Positions 34,969-43,025 of a DNA stretch of 64,000 bases are shown one piece after another (the stretch's first letter is position 1; the number at the start of each line of letters is the position of its first letter). The position numbers and the translations under genes were made by a program. The stretch comes from Streptomyces dioscori (lineage in GTDB: Bacteria; Actinomycetota; Actinomycetes; Streptomycetales; Streptomycetaceae): assembly GCF_003024195.1 (NCBI RefSeq), contig NZ_KZ679042.1:310001-374000 (forward strand), read 5' to 3'. Below the pieces are notes generated by a model. That model ran no database searches. It saw only the letters and a program-made list of their open reading frames with translations, and had not been told where the DNA came from.

Positions 34969-35876
34969 CGGCGGCCGGGCCGCAGGACGGTCTTGTCGCC
35001 CAGTGGTGGGCCACCGCCGTCAGCCGGGTCGAGCCGGGCATCATCGAGCTGCGCGAACATCCGGTGCAGGACCTGATCGGCCACGCGACCTTCGTCGAGA
35101 CGATCTGGCTGATGCTGCGCGGTGAACTCCCCCGGGCCGGGCACGCCGGACTCCTGGAGGCCGCCCTGGTGGCCGGTGTCGACCACGGCCCGCAGGCGCC
35201 CTCGATCGCCGCCGCCCGGATGGCCGCCACCTGTGGGGTGGGGCTCAACAGCGCCGTGGCCACCGGCGTGAACATGCTCGGCGATGTGCACGGCGGGGCC
35301 GGTCAGCAGTGTGTGGAGTTGCTGAGCGAGATCGTCGAACGGCACGGCGGCCGGGTTGCCGCGCGACCCGGCCCAGAGGCCGAACAGGACACCCGAGAGG
35401 CCGAGCCGCCCAGCCGAGATATCGAACAGCCCACCCCGGACGCGGAGTTCGAGCTCGCCGTCGCCGAGGTCGTCGGCGAGTGGCGGGCCCGCTCGCGCTA
35501 TCTGCCCGGTTTCGGCCACCGTTTCCACCCACGCGATCCGCGCCGCGACCCGCTGCTCGCGCTGGTGGAACGGGCCGTGGCGGACGGCCTGGTGGAGGGC
35601 GCCCATCTGCGGGCGGCCCGTGCGGTGGAGGAGCTGCTCAACCGCGGGCGCGAGGGCAGGAAGCCCGTGCCCATGAACATCGACGGCGCGACGGCCGTCA
35701 TCTACGCCGAACTGGGCTTCGCAGCGCCCCTGGCCCGCGGCCTGTTCGTGCTCAGCCGCAGTGTCGGCATCCTGGCGCACGCCTGGGAGGAGACCGGGCA
35801 GGGGCGCCGCAACAAGAGCCCCATGCCGCCGTCCATGGTGCCGGTCCACCTGGTGGCACCAACAGCGCGCCCGTAG
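34965..35876 (+). CDS. Citrate synthase-fold protein (citryl-CoA lyase family)
   Basis: A 303-residue protein, shorter than true citrate synthase (about 370-430), as in the citryl-CoA lyase/CitE-independent group. Catalytic-type residues are His109 (GDVHGGAG), His185 (GFGHRFHPRDPR) and Asp240 (MNIDGATA). A low-complexity segment at about 131-160 looks like an insertion. Coupled translation with the CaiB-type transferase suggests cleavage of a citryl- or malyl-type CoA ester. Condensation in the reverse direction cannot be excluded. Confidence 0.85.
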   Translation: MTAAGPQDGLVAQWWATAVSRVEPGIIELREHPVQDLIGHATFVETIWLMLRGELPRAGHAGLLEAALVAGVDHGPQAPSIAAARMAATCGVGLNSAVATGVNMLGDVHGGAGQQCVELLSEIVERHGGRVAARPGPEAEQDTREAEPPSRDIEQPTPDAEFELAVAEVVGEWRARSRYLPGFGHRFHPRDPRRDPLLALVERAVADGLVEGAHLRAARAVEELLNRGREGRKPVPMNIDGATAVIYAELGFAAPLARGLFVLSRSVGILAHAWEETGQGRRNKSPMPPSMVPVHLVAPTARP

Positions 35877-36027
35877 GGCCCTGTTGACCCTCAGGTTCGA
35901 AAATCCCCGTCGCGTGTCTTGTCATGGACGCACAGCTGTCCCTAGCGTGACCTCCCATCACACGAACCCATTGTGTGGCTCGCACAAACCATCTAGCGGA
36001 CCTTGATCGAATCGAGGGAACTCGGCG

Positions 36028-38175
36028 ATGGAAAGACGGACCTTCCTCCTGACGGCCGCGGCGGGCAGTGCGGTCGGCGCCTCCACCGCGGCGTCCACCG
36101 CGCACGCGGCCCCGGACCTCGCACTCCCGGTCCCCCGGCAGTCCGCCGCGCTGGGCACCACCGGCGCCGACTGGCCCAAGGTCGGCGGCAACTACGGGAA
36201 CCAGAACCACTCCACGCTCCAGGACATCACCCCGAAGAACATCAAGCGGCTCGGTGGCGCCTGGCACATCAACCTGGAGGGCGGCTCCACCGGCGCGTAC
36301 CAGCAGTGCACGATCGTCGTGCAGGACGGCGTGCTGTACGTCGAGACCACCCAGCAGAACGTCTTCGCGATCGACGGCAGGACCGGCGAGGTGATCTGGA
36401 GGACCAGCCTCGGCACCGAGACCACCAACATGCGGGGCGTCGCCGTCGCCGAGGGCAAGGTCTTCACCATCTCCGGCGCCAACATCGTGTACGCGCTCGA
36501 CCGGAGGACCGGCGCGATCGTCTGGCAGAAGCCACTCATCGTCGACGACAACGGCGGCGACGACGGCTGCGACAACGACAGCGGCCAGTGCGGCGGCAAC
36601 AGCGGCGGCCTCGCGGGCGCGGTCGTGCACTGGGACGGCCTGGTCTACATCGGCACGGAGGGCTCGACCGCCGGCGCCCGCGGACGCGGGTACGCGCTGG
36701 ACGCCCGGACCGGTGACGTCCGGTGGACCTTCTGGGGTCCGCCCGGACCCGGCGAGTACGGGCACGACACCTGGGAGGGCGACTCCTGGAAGACCGGCGG
36801 AGCGGTCCCCTGGATCCACCCGGCCGTCGACCCCGAACTCGGCCTCGTCTACTGGACGTTCGGCAACCCCTACCCCCGTACGGACGGGTCCTCGCGCGGC
36901 GGCGACAACCTCTTCGCCAACTCGATCGTCGCCATCGACGCCAGGACCGGCAAGCGGCGCTGGCACTTCCAGTCGGTCCACCACGACATCTGGGACGCCG
37001 ACAACGTCATGGCGCCGGTGCTCGCCGACCTCCTCGTCGACGGCAGGAAGCGCAAGGTCGTCGTCTACGGCTCGAAGACCTGCTGGTACTACATCCTCGA
37101 CCGCCGCACGGGTGAGGCCGTGCACGGCATGGAGGAGCGGCCGGTCCCCCAGCACACCCTGCAGAAGACCTCCCCCACCCAGCCCTTCCCCGGTGGCGAA
37201 CCGTTCGTGTCCCCGTACCCGGAGCTGGACAAGACGACCCGGCCCGTCCCCTTCTATCCGACCGGCGGCCTGTACGAGGTCTTCTGGGACCGGGCCACCA
37301 TCCTCTTCCCGGGAGCGGGCGGCGGCGCCGACTGGGGCTTCCCCTCCTTCAGCCCCCGCACCGGATACGTCTACGTCGGCTACGGGCTCGTCAACTCCTC
37401 CTACTCCAACACCCGCGGCGGCCGGGTCAACACCGCCCGGCCCCTCGGCGAGCTGTTCGGCGGCGGCCTGGTCGCGATGGACCCGCGCACCAACACGGTC
37501 GCCTGGCGCAAGGAGGGCCCGTGGTCGCTGGCCCACGGCAACGGCATCCTCACCACCGCCGGCCGCCTCCTCTTCCAGGGCCGCCCGGACGGCGTCCTCG
37601 AAGCGATGGACGACACCGACGGGAAGACGCTGTGGACCTGGCAGTGCGGCGCCGGAGTCAACACCGTCCCGGTCTCGTACGAGATCGACGGCGAGCAGTA
37701 CATCGCCGTGCTGGCCGGAGGCAACGGGCTCCCCTTCCCCGACATCCCGCGGGGCGACCACCTCTGGGCGTTCAAGCTCGGCGGCAAGGTGGGCCAGGCT
37801 CCCGCGCCCACTCCCCCGGCCCGCCGCAACCAGATCCGTACCGCCGCCGTGAGCGGGACGACGGCACACGACACCGTCACGCTGGGTCGCGTCTGGAACA
37901 CCTCCACGGGCGCGCCCGCAACCACCGAGAACACGGTCGCCCAGAACGCCATGGCACCCCAGCACCTGACGGTCCCGGCCGGCACCGCCGTCACCTTCAC
38001 CAACCCCGCCGACAACACCCAGGCCCATGGCGCGGTCGCGTTCTTCGACGCGGAGTTCGACACCGGGCTGCTGATGCCGGGCCAGTCGTACACGTACACC
38101 TTCGGCAGGCCCGGCGAGTACTTCTACAACGACCCGGCCTTCCCCCAGTCCACCGGCAAGATCGTCGTCCGGTGA
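36028..38175 (+). CDS. Tat-exported quinoprotein (PQQ-dependent dehydrogenase-like) with C-terminal cupredoxin-like domain
   Basis: A 715-residue extracellular protein with a twin-arginine signal (MERRTFLLTAAAGSAVGAS). Residues ~45-590 are an eight-bladed quinoprotein propeller with repeats such as VFAIDGRTGEVIWRTSL and VYALDRRTGAIVWQKPL, and HHDIWDADN (318-326) where PQQ alcohol dehydrogenases place the catalytic Asp. CDNDSGQCGG is Cys-rich. Residues ~620-715 are cupredoxin-like (LTVPAGTAVTFTNPADNTQAHGAV ... SYTYTFGRPGEYFYND) but lack the Cys and Met that bind type-1 copper. The RBS is GAGGGAA. No PQQ biosynthesis gene is in the window. The substrate is unknown. Confidence 0.85.
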   Translation: MERRTFLLTAAAGSAVGASTAASTAHAAPDLALPVPRQSAALGTTGADWPKVGGNYGNQNHSTLQDITPKNIKRLGGAWHINLEGGSTGAYQQCTIVVQDGVLYVETTQQNVFAIDGRTGEVIWRTSLGTETTNMRGVAVAEGKVFTISGANIVYALDRRTGAIVWQKPLIVDDNGGDDGCDNDSGQCGGNSGGLAGAVVHWDGLVYIGTEGSTAGARGRGYALDARTGDVRWTFWGPPGPGEYGHDTWEGDSWKTGGAVPWIHPAVDPELGLVYWTFGNPYPRTDGSSRGGDNLFANSIVAIDARTGKRRWHFQSVHHDIWDADNVMAPVLADLLVDGRKRKVVVYGSKTCWYYILDRRTGEAVHGMEERPVPQHTLQKTSPTQPFPGGEPFVSPYPELDKTTRPVPFYPTGGLYEVFWDRATILFPGAGGGADWGFPSFSPRTGYVYVGYGLVNSSYSNTRGGRVNTARPLGELFGGGLVAMDPRTNTVAWRKEGPWSLAHGNGILTTAGRLLFQGRPDGVLEAMDDTDGKTLWTWQCGAGVNTVPVSYEIDGEQYIAVLAGGNGLPFPDIPRGDHLWAFKLGGKVGQAPAPTPPARRNQIRTAAVSGTTAHDTVTLGRVWNTSTGAPATTENTVAQNAMAPQHLTVPAGTAVTFTNPADNTQAHGAVAFFDAEFDTGLLMPGQSYTYTFGRPGEYFYNDPAFPQSTGKIVVR

Positions 38176-38234
38176 GTCGCCGTCCAGCACATCACCGTTC
38201 AGCGGATCGCCGTCCAGGGAGAGGGCCCGTCACC

Positions 38235-39251
38235 ATGACATCCGGAGCACGTGCGGCGCGTACAGCCGTGTCCGTGGTCGCCGCCGTCGGTGCCACGCTC
38301 CTCATCGCGCTGGCCGCCTTCTTCGGCCTTCAGCAGCACGGGGACGCGCGGAGCGAGGGCGCATCGGCAGATGGCCGGCATACACGGAGCGCCGAGGAGC
38401 TGGGCAGTCCGGACTACGGGGTGTGCCGTGGCGTGAGTGCCAAGTGCTACCACGACTGGGGAAACTTCTCCCCGGGCACCGACGGCTATCGGGTGCTCCT
38501 CTACACGCGGACCGCCGGGCCCCGGCATGCCAACCTCGGCCCCGCGCTCGGGGGTGGACTCAACCCTGCGCTCGCCGACAGCAATGTCGTCCAGAAGGCC
38601 CTGGTCGAGATGGGCAGGAAGCACGGCTTCACCGTCGACTGGACCGAGGACGTCACACAACTCGCCACACCCGCGCGGCTGTTCCGGTACAACGCCGTCG
38701 TCTTCTACTCCACCAGCCGCGACGCCCTCGACGACGCCGCGCAGACCTCCCTCCGCCAGTACATCCGCGGCGGCGGGGGTTTCGCCGGGATCCACAACGC
38801 GTTCGGCACGGAGTACAACTGGCCCTGGTACGAGGGTCTGCTGGGCGGCGCCAACTTCTACGACCACGGCCCCGCGCAACCGGGCAAGGTCGTCGTACAG
38901 AACCGGCGCGACTCCTCCACCGCCGGGCTGCCGGCCCGCTGGAACTTCTCCGACGAGTGGTACAACCTCGTCCCGGCCCCTTCCAAGGTCCGTGTCCTGG
39001 CCACCGTCGACGAGTCCACGCTGGCCGAAGGCGTCACGGGCAATCAGGGGCACCCCGGCCACGGCAGGAACCACCCCGTCGCGTGGTGCCAGTACTACGA
39101 CGGTGGACGGGCCTGGCTCACCACCCTCGGCCATGACGCCGCGGCCTTCTCGACGGACGGCTCGTTCCCCGGTGCCGAACAGTTCCAGCGCCTGATCCTC
39201 GGCGGCATCGAGTCCGCGATGGGCAGGGAGCCGTTCTGCCGGGCGGGCTGA
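38235..39251 (+). CDS. Secreted or membrane-anchored ThuA-like protein
   Basis: A 338-residue protein with an N-terminal hydrophobic signal or anchor (about residues 10-32). The ThuA-like (class I glutamine amidotransferase-like fold) domain has YRVLLYTRTAGPRHANLGPAL, FRYNAVVFYSTSRDALDD, YIRGGGGFAGIHNAFGTEYNWPWYEGLLGG and HPVAWCQYYDGGRAWLTTLGHD. The family is linked to sugar metabolism, but its activity is poorly known. It lies 59 bases after the quinoprotein gene, so co-transcription and a shared extracellular role are likely. Confidence 0.87.
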   Translation: MTSGARAARTAVSVVAAVGATLLIALAAFFGLQQHGDARSEGASADGRHTRSAEELGSPDYGVCRGVSAKCYHDWGNFSPGTDGYRVLLYTRTAGPRHANLGPALGGGLNPALADSNVVQKALVEMGRKHGFTVDWTEDVTQLATPARLFRYNAVVFYSTSRDALDDAAQTSLRQYIRGGGGFAGIHNAFGTEYNWPWYEGLLGGANFYDHGPAQPGKVVVQNRRDSSTAGLPARWNFSDEWYNLVPAPSKVRVLATVDESTLAEGVTGNQGHPGHGRNHPVAWCQYYDGGRAWLTTLGHDAAAFSTDGSFPGAEQFQRLILGGIESAMGREPFCRAG

Positions 39252-39330
39252 CTCACTCCTGAGCGGTACCGGTTGACCCATTCGCCGAATTCCCGTGCAT
39301 CCTGCAAGGAAAGCGTGGAAGAAGGCGAAG

Positions 39331-40524
39331 ATGAGATCTTCCAAGGATGACGGGATCGTTGCCGACTTCTACGACTTCGAGTCCGCGCTGTCGGACGAGG
39401 AACGCAAGATCCTGCTGAAGACACGCGCGTTCATGCACGACGAGGTCAAGCCGCTGGTGAACGAGAACTGGGCCGCGGGCACCTTTCCCAAGGAGCTGAT
39501 CACCAAGTTCCGGGAGAGCGGTCTGGTGGGGCTGTCGTACGAGGGCTACGGCGAGCACGGTCCCGCGGTGAGCCATCTGCTGACCGGGATGATGGCGCTG
39601 GAGATGAGCCGGGTGGACGCGTCGGTCGCCACGTTCTTCGGCGTCCACACCGGCCTCGCCATGTACTCCGTGCACGCCGGTGGCAGCCAGGAGCAGCGGG
39701 ACCGCTGGCTGCCGGGCATGGCCGCCATGGACACGATCGGGGCCTTCGCCCTGACGGAACCCCTCGACGGCTCCGACGTCGCGGCCGGTATGGGCACCAC
39801 GGCCGAGCGGCAGGGCGACACCTGGGTCCTCAACGGCGCCAAGCGCTGGATCGGCAACGCCACCTTCGCCGACCACGTCGTGGTCTGGGCGAGGGACCTC
39901 GCGGACGACCAGGTCAAGGGGTTCATGGTCGGCAAGGGCACGCCGGGCTTCACCACGGAGAAGATCGCGAACAAGATCTCCCTGCGGATCGTCGAGAACG
40001 CCGACATCACCCTGACCGATGTCAGGGTGCCGGAGGCCGACCGGCTCCAGAACGTCGAGTCGTTCCGCGATGTCGCGGAGGTGCTGCGCGCCACCCGCAG
40101 CGGCGTCGCCTGGCAGGCGCTGGGCGTGATGATCGGCGCGTACGAGCTGGCGCTCGCCTATGCCACCGAGCGCGAGCAGTTCGGCCGGCCGCTCGCCGGT
40201 TTCCAGCTGGTGCAGGACCTGCTGGTCAAGAGTCTCGGCAACATCACCGCCTGCTGGGGCATGCTGCTGCAGCTCGCGCGGCTGCAGGACTCGGGCGTGT
40301 TCAAGGACCAGCACTCGTCGCTGGCCAAGGCCCATGTCACGGCACGTATGCGCGAGGTCGTGGGCTGGGCCAGGGAAATCTTCGGCGGCAACGGAATCGT
40401 GCTGGACTACGACGTGGCCCGCTTCTTCTCCGACGCGGAGGCCATCTACTCCTTCGAGGGGACCCGGGAGATGAACACGCTGATCGTCGGAAAGGCGGTC
40501 ACGGGCGAGAGCGCGTTCGTCTGA
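39331..40524 (+). CDS. Acyl-CoA dehydrogenase (glutaryl-CoA dehydrogenase-like)
   Basis: A 397-residue FAD enzyme. It has the acyl-CoA dehydrogenase signatures GAFALTEPLDGSDV, WIGNATFADHVVVWAR, REQFGRPLAGFQLVQD and EIFGGNGIVLDYDVARFF, and a catalytic Glu in YSFEGTREMNTLIVGKAV, the arrangement of the glutaryl-CoA dehydrogenase branch. The ATG at 39331 has AAGGCGAAG upstream; an in-frame GTG at 39295 is less well placed. It stands alone and may complete acid oxidation from the upstream catabolic island; that is speculation. Confidence 0.92.
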   Translation: MRSSKDDGIVADFYDFESALSDEERKILLKTRAFMHDEVKPLVNENWAAGTFPKELITKFRESGLVGLSYEGYGEHGPAVSHLLTGMMALEMSRVDASVATFFGVHTGLAMYSVHAGGSQEQRDRWLPGMAAMDTIGAFALTEPLDGSDVAAGMGTTAERQGDTWVLNGAKRWIGNATFADHVVVWARDLADDQVKGFMVGKGTPGFTTEKIANKISLRIVENADITLTDVRVPEADRLQNVESFRDVAEVLRATRSGVAWQALGVMIGAYELALAYATEREQFGRPLAGFQLVQDLLVKSLGNITACWGMLLQLARLQDSGVFKDQHSSLAKAHVTARMREVVGWAREIFGGNGIVLDYDVARFFSDAEAIYSFEGTREMNTLIVGKAVTGESAFV

Positions 40525-40595
40525 GGCCTGGTGCCGCAGGTCCCGATGGTCCGAGGCCCGCCCGGCGTCACGGGGCCTGGTGTGAGGACGACGAT

Positions 40596-40644
40596 CTCCT
40601 GCCTGTAATACTCGGCTGATGAACCGGAGCATTACAGGCAGGAG
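40596..40644. promoter_or_regulatory. 14-bp inverted repeat enclosing the start codon of the GNAT gene
   Basis: CTCCTGCCTGTAAT (40596-40609) is repeated inverted as ATTACAGGCAGGAG (40631-40644) with no mismatch and 21 bases between. The ATG at 40619 is in the loop, and no Shine-Dalgarno sequence precedes it. TAATAC at 40606-40611 is a good -10 hexamer that would start transcription near the ATG. The element could be an operator over the promoter or an RNA hairpin at the start. Confidence 0.8.
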
Positions 40645-41131
40645 TGGCCCGGTCTCGGTGCGCCGGGCCACCGCGCGGGACGCCAAACGGCTCACGCGGC
40701 TCGTGCGCGGTTCACGCGCCTACGAGGGCCAGTACGCGGCAATGGTGGCGGGCTACCGGGTCGGCCCGGACTACATCGAGACCCACCGAGTGTTCGTGGC
40801 CGTCGCCGCCAACACCGTCATTGACGCCGCGGAGGGACACGAAGGCCAGGTGCTCGGGTTCTACTCCCTGGTCCTCGCCCCGCCGGAACTGGACCTGATG
40901 TTCGTCGCCGACCAGGCGCAGGGGCGCGGGGTGGGACGACTGCTTGTGGCGCACATGACGTCCGAGGCACGGGCGGCCGGGCTCGACCGGGTCCGCGTGG
41001 TGTCGCATCCTCCCGCCGAGGGTTTCTACCGCAGCGTGGGCGCGGTGCACGTCGGGACCGCGTCGGCGACACCGCCCGCGGTGGTGTGGGACCGGCCCGA
41101 GCTGGAGTTCCGGATCCCTACTTGCCAGTAG
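40619..41131 (+). CDS. GNAT-family N-acetyltransferase
   Basis: A 170-residue acetyltransferase. The acetyl-CoA motif A is FVADQAQGRGVGRLLVAHMTSEA, followed by GLDRVRVVSHPPAEGFYRSVGAV. Its size and motif suit toxin-type (TacT-like) as well as ordinary GNAT enzymes, but no antitoxin gene is adjacent. The start codon lies inside a long inverted repeat and the transcript may be leaderless. Confidence 0.88.
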   Translation: MNRSITGRSGPVSVRRATARDAKRLTRLVRGSRAYEGQYAAMVAGYRVGPDYIETHRVFVAVAANTVIDAAEGHEGQVLGFYSLVLAPPELDLMFVADQAQGRGVGRLLVAHMTSEARAAGLDRVRVVSHPPAEGFYRSVGAVHVGTASATPPAVVWDRPELEFRIPTCQ

Positions 41132-41179
41132 ACTCTTCGGTACTGTCCGGTAACTTCTGCGCCCACGGAGAGAGTGCCC

Positions 41180-41689
41180 ATGCCCCGCACGTTCACCGTC
41201 ACCCGTAACATCCTGGTCGAGGCGTCACCGTCGACGGTGTACGACCAGGTCAGCCGACTCTCGCAGATGGGCCGCTGGAGCCCCGAGAACCTCGGCGCGA
41301 CAGTTCCGGGCGGGGACGCGCCGGCCCAGGTCGGCATGGTCTTCGAGGGTCACAACAAGCGCCACGGCTTCCGCTGGACGACCCGCTGCACGGTCACCAC
41401 CGCTGATCCCGGCAGCCGCCTCGCCTTCCGCGTCCACGCGATCGGAATCCGGCGTCCCCGCCTCAAGGCGCCCATCGCCACGTGGGAGTACCGGTTCGAG
41501 GCGGCGGGCGACGGCACCCGGGTGACGGAGACCTGGACCGACGACCGGCGCTCCTGGCCCACACTCGTGGCCAACGCCTTCGACCGCGTCGCCACCGGCG
41601 GCAAGACCTTCGCCGTCTTCCAGGTCGGCAACATCGACAGGACCCTGCGCAACCTCAAGCGGGAGCTGGAGGCACCGGCCCACTCCTGA
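41180..41689 (+). CDS. SRPBCC-family protein (polyketide cyclase/START-like)
   Basis: A 169-residue helix-grip protein of the Polyketide_cyc2 type: FTVTRNILVEASPSTVYDQVSRLSQMGRWSPE, then a beta-rich middle and ATWEYRFEAAGDGTRVTETW. These bind hydrophobic ligands, and a specific function cannot be inferred. The ATG at 41180 is preceded by GGAGAG at seven bases; a GTG at 41174 is less likely. It is convergent with the DUF6328 gene, six bases apart. Confidence 0.88.
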   Translation: MPRTFTVTRNILVEASPSTVYDQVSRLSQMGRWSPENLGATVPGGDAPAQVGMVFEGHNKRHGFRWTTRCTVTTADPGSRLAFRVHAIGIRRPRLKAPIATWEYRFEAAGDGTRVTETWTDDRRSWPTLVANAFDRVATGGKTFAVFQVGNIDRTLRNLKRELEAPAHS

Positions 41690-41695
41690 GAAACC

Positions 41696-42277
41696 TCAGG
41701 CGTTCTCGTCACGTGCGGCGCGGTGGCGCAGCCAGAGGGGCAGTGCGTACCAGCACACGGCGAAGTACAGCATCACCCCGGCGACGAGGAACTCCGCGAT
41801 GAGGCCCGGCAGGACGACACGCAGGATGAGCAGCAGCGTCGAGCCGATGGTGAGGGCGAGCAGGACCATCCCGAACATCATCAGCCGGTGGGCGGTCTCC
41901 ACCAGCTCGTTCTTCATCCGCTGACCGGACAGGAAGCGGTGGATCGAGACCGGGGCGATGAGGGAACCGGTGGCCGCCGCACCGAGGACGACGGTGACCA
42001 CGTAGATCGTCCGGTCGATGGTCCCGAGGTCCCGGAACCCGGCGGTGAAGGCCACGCTGAGCAGGAAGCCGAAGAGGATCTGTACGCCGGTCTGCGCGAC
42101 CCGGGTCTCCTGGAGTATTTCGTTCCAGCGACGGTTCGCCTGTTCTCTCGGCGCCTCCGCGTTCTCTCGGGCGTCCCTGGATTCCGTGACCCTGGATTCC
42201 GTGACCCCGGAATCCGAGACCCCGGAGTCCAAGGCCTCGGAGGAGATCGTGGGGGCGGGCGGGTCCGTCACGGCCAT
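41696..42277 (-). CDS. DUF6328-type membrane protein
   Basis: A 193-residue membrane protein of unknown function. It has a cytoplasmic N-terminal tail with imperfect repeats (SGVSDSGVTESRVTESRD), then NEILQETRVAQTGVQILFGFLLSVAF, the recognisable DUF6328 opening, and four membrane helices (about 72-90, 100-125, 140-160, 165-182). The ATG at 42277 has GGAGG five bases upstream. The 280-base divergent interval to the next gene (42278-42557) shows no clear operator or extra gene. Confidence 0.83.
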   Translation of the reverse strand: MAVTDPPAPTISSEALDSGVSDSGVTESRVTESRDARENAEAPREQANRRWNEILQETRVAQTGVQILFGFLLSVAFTAGFRDLGTIDRTIYVVTVVLGAAATGSLIAPVSIHRFLSGQRMKNELVETAHRLMMFGMVLLALTIGSTLLLILRVVLPGLIAEFLVAGVMLYFAVCWYALPLWLRHRAARDENA

Positions 42278-42557
42278 GATGTCCTCCACAGGTATGAGCA
42301 CGAGTCCGGGTACGCGTACCAGTTCGGTGACGGGCCGTGTGCGGCACGCCGGGAAATGCCGGATACCCCGCACGGCCTGCGTCAAGCCCGTTCTCCCTGG
42401 GGGCAGTTGGCACACCGGTAAGGCACGGCACCGGGCGGGCCCGCCGGCCGGCCGAGGGGGCCGGTCACTCGTCGCGTGTGGGAGGGCGGCGCGCGGGTAT
42501 CCGGGCCCTGCCGATCCGCCCGGACCGGCGCCGAACCGACCACGAAAGGCGGCCCCC

Positions 42558-42983
42558 GTGTCCGCATCCCTGGTGGAGACCGTCGACATCCAGGCCCCCG
42601 TTTCCGTCACCTGGGCCCTGTGGAGCGATGTGACGAGGTGGCCGTCCTTCCTCAGTCACGTTCGGCTGGTGGAGCCCCTGGACGAGCGGCGTTTCGCCTG
42701 GCAGCTGTCCCTGCCCGGCGCGGACAAGAACTTCGTCGCCGAGCTGGCCGAGGTGATTCCCGAGGAGCGGATCGCCTGGCACACCGTGGAGGGGGTGCAC
42801 CACGCGGGAGTCGTCACGTTCCATCACCTCAGCGACACGTCGAGCCGCGTCACCCTGCAGATCGAGTACGACCCGAAGGGTTTCGTCGAGCGTCTGGGCG
42901 CCCTGACCAATCTGGACTCGGCGCTCGCCAACTACGACCTCGGCGAGTTCCAGAAACTCGCCGAGACCGCCGCGTCGGCCTGA
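42558..42983 (+). CDS. SRPBCC-family protein (ligand-binding, small)
   Basis: A 141-residue helix-grip fold protein: SASLVETVDIQAPVSVTWALWSDVTRWPSFLSHV, VAELAEVIPEERIAWHTVEGVHHAG, and SSRVTLQIEYDPKGFVERLGAL. This matches the coenzyme Q-binding/cyclase_dehydrase-like group. The GTG at 42558 has AAAGGCGG upstream. It is convergent with the flavin oxidoreductase gene. Confidence 0.86.
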   Translation: MSASLVETVDIQAPVSVTWALWSDVTRWPSFLSHVRLVEPLDERRFAWQLSLPGADKNFVAELAEVIPEERIAWHTVEGVHHAGVVTFHHLSDTSSRVTLQIEYDPKGFVERLGALTNLDSALANYDLGEFQKLAETAASA

Positions 42984-43025
42984 CTCCCCCGTCCGGCCCC
43001 CGGTCCGGCGCTCCGCCGGCCGGTG

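Noticed and set aside
41131..41180. Operator in the GNAT-SRPBCC interval
   Set aside because: CGGTACTGTCCGGTA looks repetitive but forms no consistent inverted repeat.
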